A stretch of 64,000 nt of DNA, from the NCBI RefSeq assembly GCF_002998435.1, contig NZ_CP027231.1, positions 1,405,001 through 1,469,000 of the forward strand, given 5' to 3'. This DNA comes from Bacteroides zoogleoformans. GTDB lineage: Bacteria > Bacteroidota > Bacteroidia > Bacteroidales > Bacteroidaceae. Shown piece after piece: positions 62,868 through 64,000 of this stretch (its first letter is position 1; every line of letters starts with the position of its first letter). Below the pieces are notes generated by a model, which was given only the letters and a program-made list of their open reading frames with translations, was not told the origin of the DNA and made no database searches. The translations under genes were made by a program, and so were the position numbers.

Positions 62868-63887
62868 TTATTCCACAACAGTCACCCAGCCGTGTGTATC
62901 GGGTTCGTCGCCATACTGAATGGCACGCAGCTTATTATACAACTTCGTACAAACAGGCCCCGGCTTTCCGTCTTTGGCGATGACGTACGACTTGCCGTTC
63001 TCCACATCGTCGATGCGCTCGATGGGACTGATGACGGCTGCCGTGCCACAAGCGCCCGCCTCCTCGAAAGTCAGCAATTCCTCTTCCGGTACGGGACGAC
63101 GCTCCACCTTCATGCCCATATCCTCGGCCAGCTGCATCAAGCTCTTGTTCGTAATGGAGGGCAGGATGGAAGTGGACTTCGGAGTGATGTATGTATTGTC
63201 CTTGATGCCGAAGAAGTTGGCAGCGCCGCACTCGTCGATGTATTTCTTCTCCTTGGCATCCAGATAGAACTCGCAAGCATAGCCCAAGTCGTGCGCCTTC
63301 TTGTTGGCACGCAGACTGGCCGCATAGTTACCGCCTACTTTATAAGTACCGGTTCCATGAGGCGCGGCACGGTCGAACTCACGGATAATAACATACGGAT
63401 TGGTCGAGAACCCGCCCTTGAAGTAAGGGCCCACCGGCGTAACGAATATCACGAACAAATACTCACTGGCAGGATGTACGCCCACCTGTGCACCGGTGCC
63501 GACCAGCAACGGACGGATATATAAGGAAGCGCCCGACTCGTATGGCGGAATAAAACGCTCGTTCAGCTTTACCACCTTCAAGACAGCCTCCCTGAAGCGC
63601 TCCGTAGAAAGTTCCGGCATCAGAATGCCCCGACAGGTGGATTGCAACCGGGCCGCATTCTCTTCCAGACGGAAGATACGCACTTTGCCGTCTTTACCGC
63701 GGAAAGCCTTCAGGCCTTCGAAAGCCTCCTGACCGTAATGCAGGCAAGTGGCAGCCATGTGCATGGGGATAGTCTCTTCGCTGCAAGTTTCCAGTTCGCC
63801 CCATTGTCCGTTACGATAATAAATTCTCACGTTGTAATCTGTCTTCATATACCCGAACGGCAGATTAGCCCAATCCAGTTCTTTCAT
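62868..63887 (-). CDS. ilvE: Branched-chain amino acid aminotransferase
   Basis: A 339-residue PLP enzyme that transfers the amino group between glutamate and the branched-chain keto acids. It fits fold type IV BCAT (long class): [35 protein letters not shown], the PLP lysine region [13 protein letters not shown] and [14 protein letters not shown]. Length is normal. It leads the ilvE-trmB-mrp unit, with a -7-like TACATTTG at 63928-63935. Confidence 0.94.
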   Translation of the reverse strand: MKELDWANLPFGYMKTDYNVRIYYRNGQWGELETCSEETIPMHMAATCLHYGQEAFEGLKAFRGKDGKVRIFRLEENAARLQSTCRGILMPELSTERFREAVLKVVKLNERFIPPYESGASLYIRPLLVGTGAQVGVHPASEYLFVIFVTPVGPYFKGGFSTNPYVIIREFDRAAPHGTGTYKVGGNYAASLRANKKAHDLGYACEFYLDAKEKKYIDECGAANFFGIKDNTYITPKSTSILPSITNKSLMQLAEDMGMKVERRPVPEEELLTFEEAGACGTAAVISPIERIDDVENGKSYVIAKDGKPGPVCTKLYNKLRAIQYGDEPDTHGWVTVVE

Positions 63888-63927
63888 ATCTCAAAGTATT
63901 AGTTACGTCAATACGTACATTTCGCAA

Positions 63928-63935
63928 CAAATGTA
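63928..63935 (-). promoter_or_regulatory. Probable -7 element for ilvE-trmB-mrp
   Basis: TACATTTG on the minus strand fits TAnnTTTG, 41 bp before ilvE. No -33 TTTG is seen, because the region is the tail of the upstream gene. Confidence 0.45.
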
Positions 63936-63939
63936 GTTC

Positions 63940-64000
63940 TTATTCTTCAGAATCCCGCTTCTCCGATAGTAATTTTTCAATTTCCCGGTCGGCTTTCGTC
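63940..64000 (-). CDS. C-terminal tail of a gene, probably exonuclease VII small subunit
   Basis: The last 19 codons read TKADREIEKLLSEKRDSEE. The pattern (K-A-D-x-E-I-x-K-L-L followed by charged residues) resembles the end of the XseB helical hairpin. Only the tail is in the window, so the assignment is tentative. Confidence 0.4.
   Translation of the reverse strand, partial: TKADREIEKLLSEKRDSEE

Overview
The window is chromosomal DNA of a Bacteroides species. The evidence is a SusC/SusD pair with a hybrid two-component regulator, lipoproteins and TonB-linked systems, an IS982-family element, and promoters that repeatedly match the Bacteroidales consensus (-33 TTTG, about 19 bp, -7 TAnnTTTG). 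Many housekeeping genes (tuf, rpsU, xerC, hpf, gltX, waaA, priA, trmB, mrp, ilvE) show that this is core chromosome with accessory insertions.

Layout. 1-2545 is a minus-strand translation block: rpsU-xerC-hpf, then tRNA-Thr/Tyr/Thr and tuf (partial, running off the left edge). 2858-5184 holds an aminopeptidase P and a gamma-carbonic anhydrase. 5290-8064 is gltX-waaA (minus), divergent from a 7TM-HD phosphohydrolase. 10410-12271 is a two-gene AAA ATPase/DUF4276 cassette that looks like an OLD/PARIS-type defence pair, followed by priA. 15142-20533 is a surface locus: a 1069-residue coiled-coil, S-layer-like lipoprotein, a small lipoprotein, a truncated tyrosine recombinase and a small beta-barrel protein. 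20836-24846 holds tRNA-Ser, a GNAT enzyme, a RecQ-like helicase, a decayed IS982 copy and a DUF2795 protein.

24916-42384 is dominated by a polysaccharide utilisation locus on the minus strand: hybrid two-component system, GH31 with a PA14 insert, an AraC regulator, SusC, SusD and GH95 alpha-L-fucosidase, with a methyltransferase and a PduO-type cobalamin adenosyltransferase trailing the fucosidase. GH31 plus GH95 would suit trimming of fucosylated xyloglucan-type side chains, but no endo-glycanase is present.

42557-45190 is a decayed accessory stretch (11-bp tandem repeat array, fragments of two HipA genes, a HipB-like regulator). 45413-50991 is a TolC/HlyD/ABC-permease/ABC-permease export operon without an ATPase gene, ending with a cyclophilin-like lipoprotein. 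50997-58607 carries a methyltransferase, an AlkD-like protein, an SGNH hydrolase behind a 23-bp tandem repeat, a TlpA-like thioredoxin, and a BlaI/BlaR1-type pair whose promoter contains a palindromic operator. 58825-59850 is a complete IS982-family element that splits an unknown reading frame. The right end is ilvE-trmB-mrp and the tail of a probable xseB.

The items most worth follow-up are the AAA/DUF4276 pair, the two dispersed 11-bp repeat elements, the 23-bp array in a leader region, and the S-layer-like locus next to a broken recombinase. All identifications come from reading motifs by eye; no database search was run.
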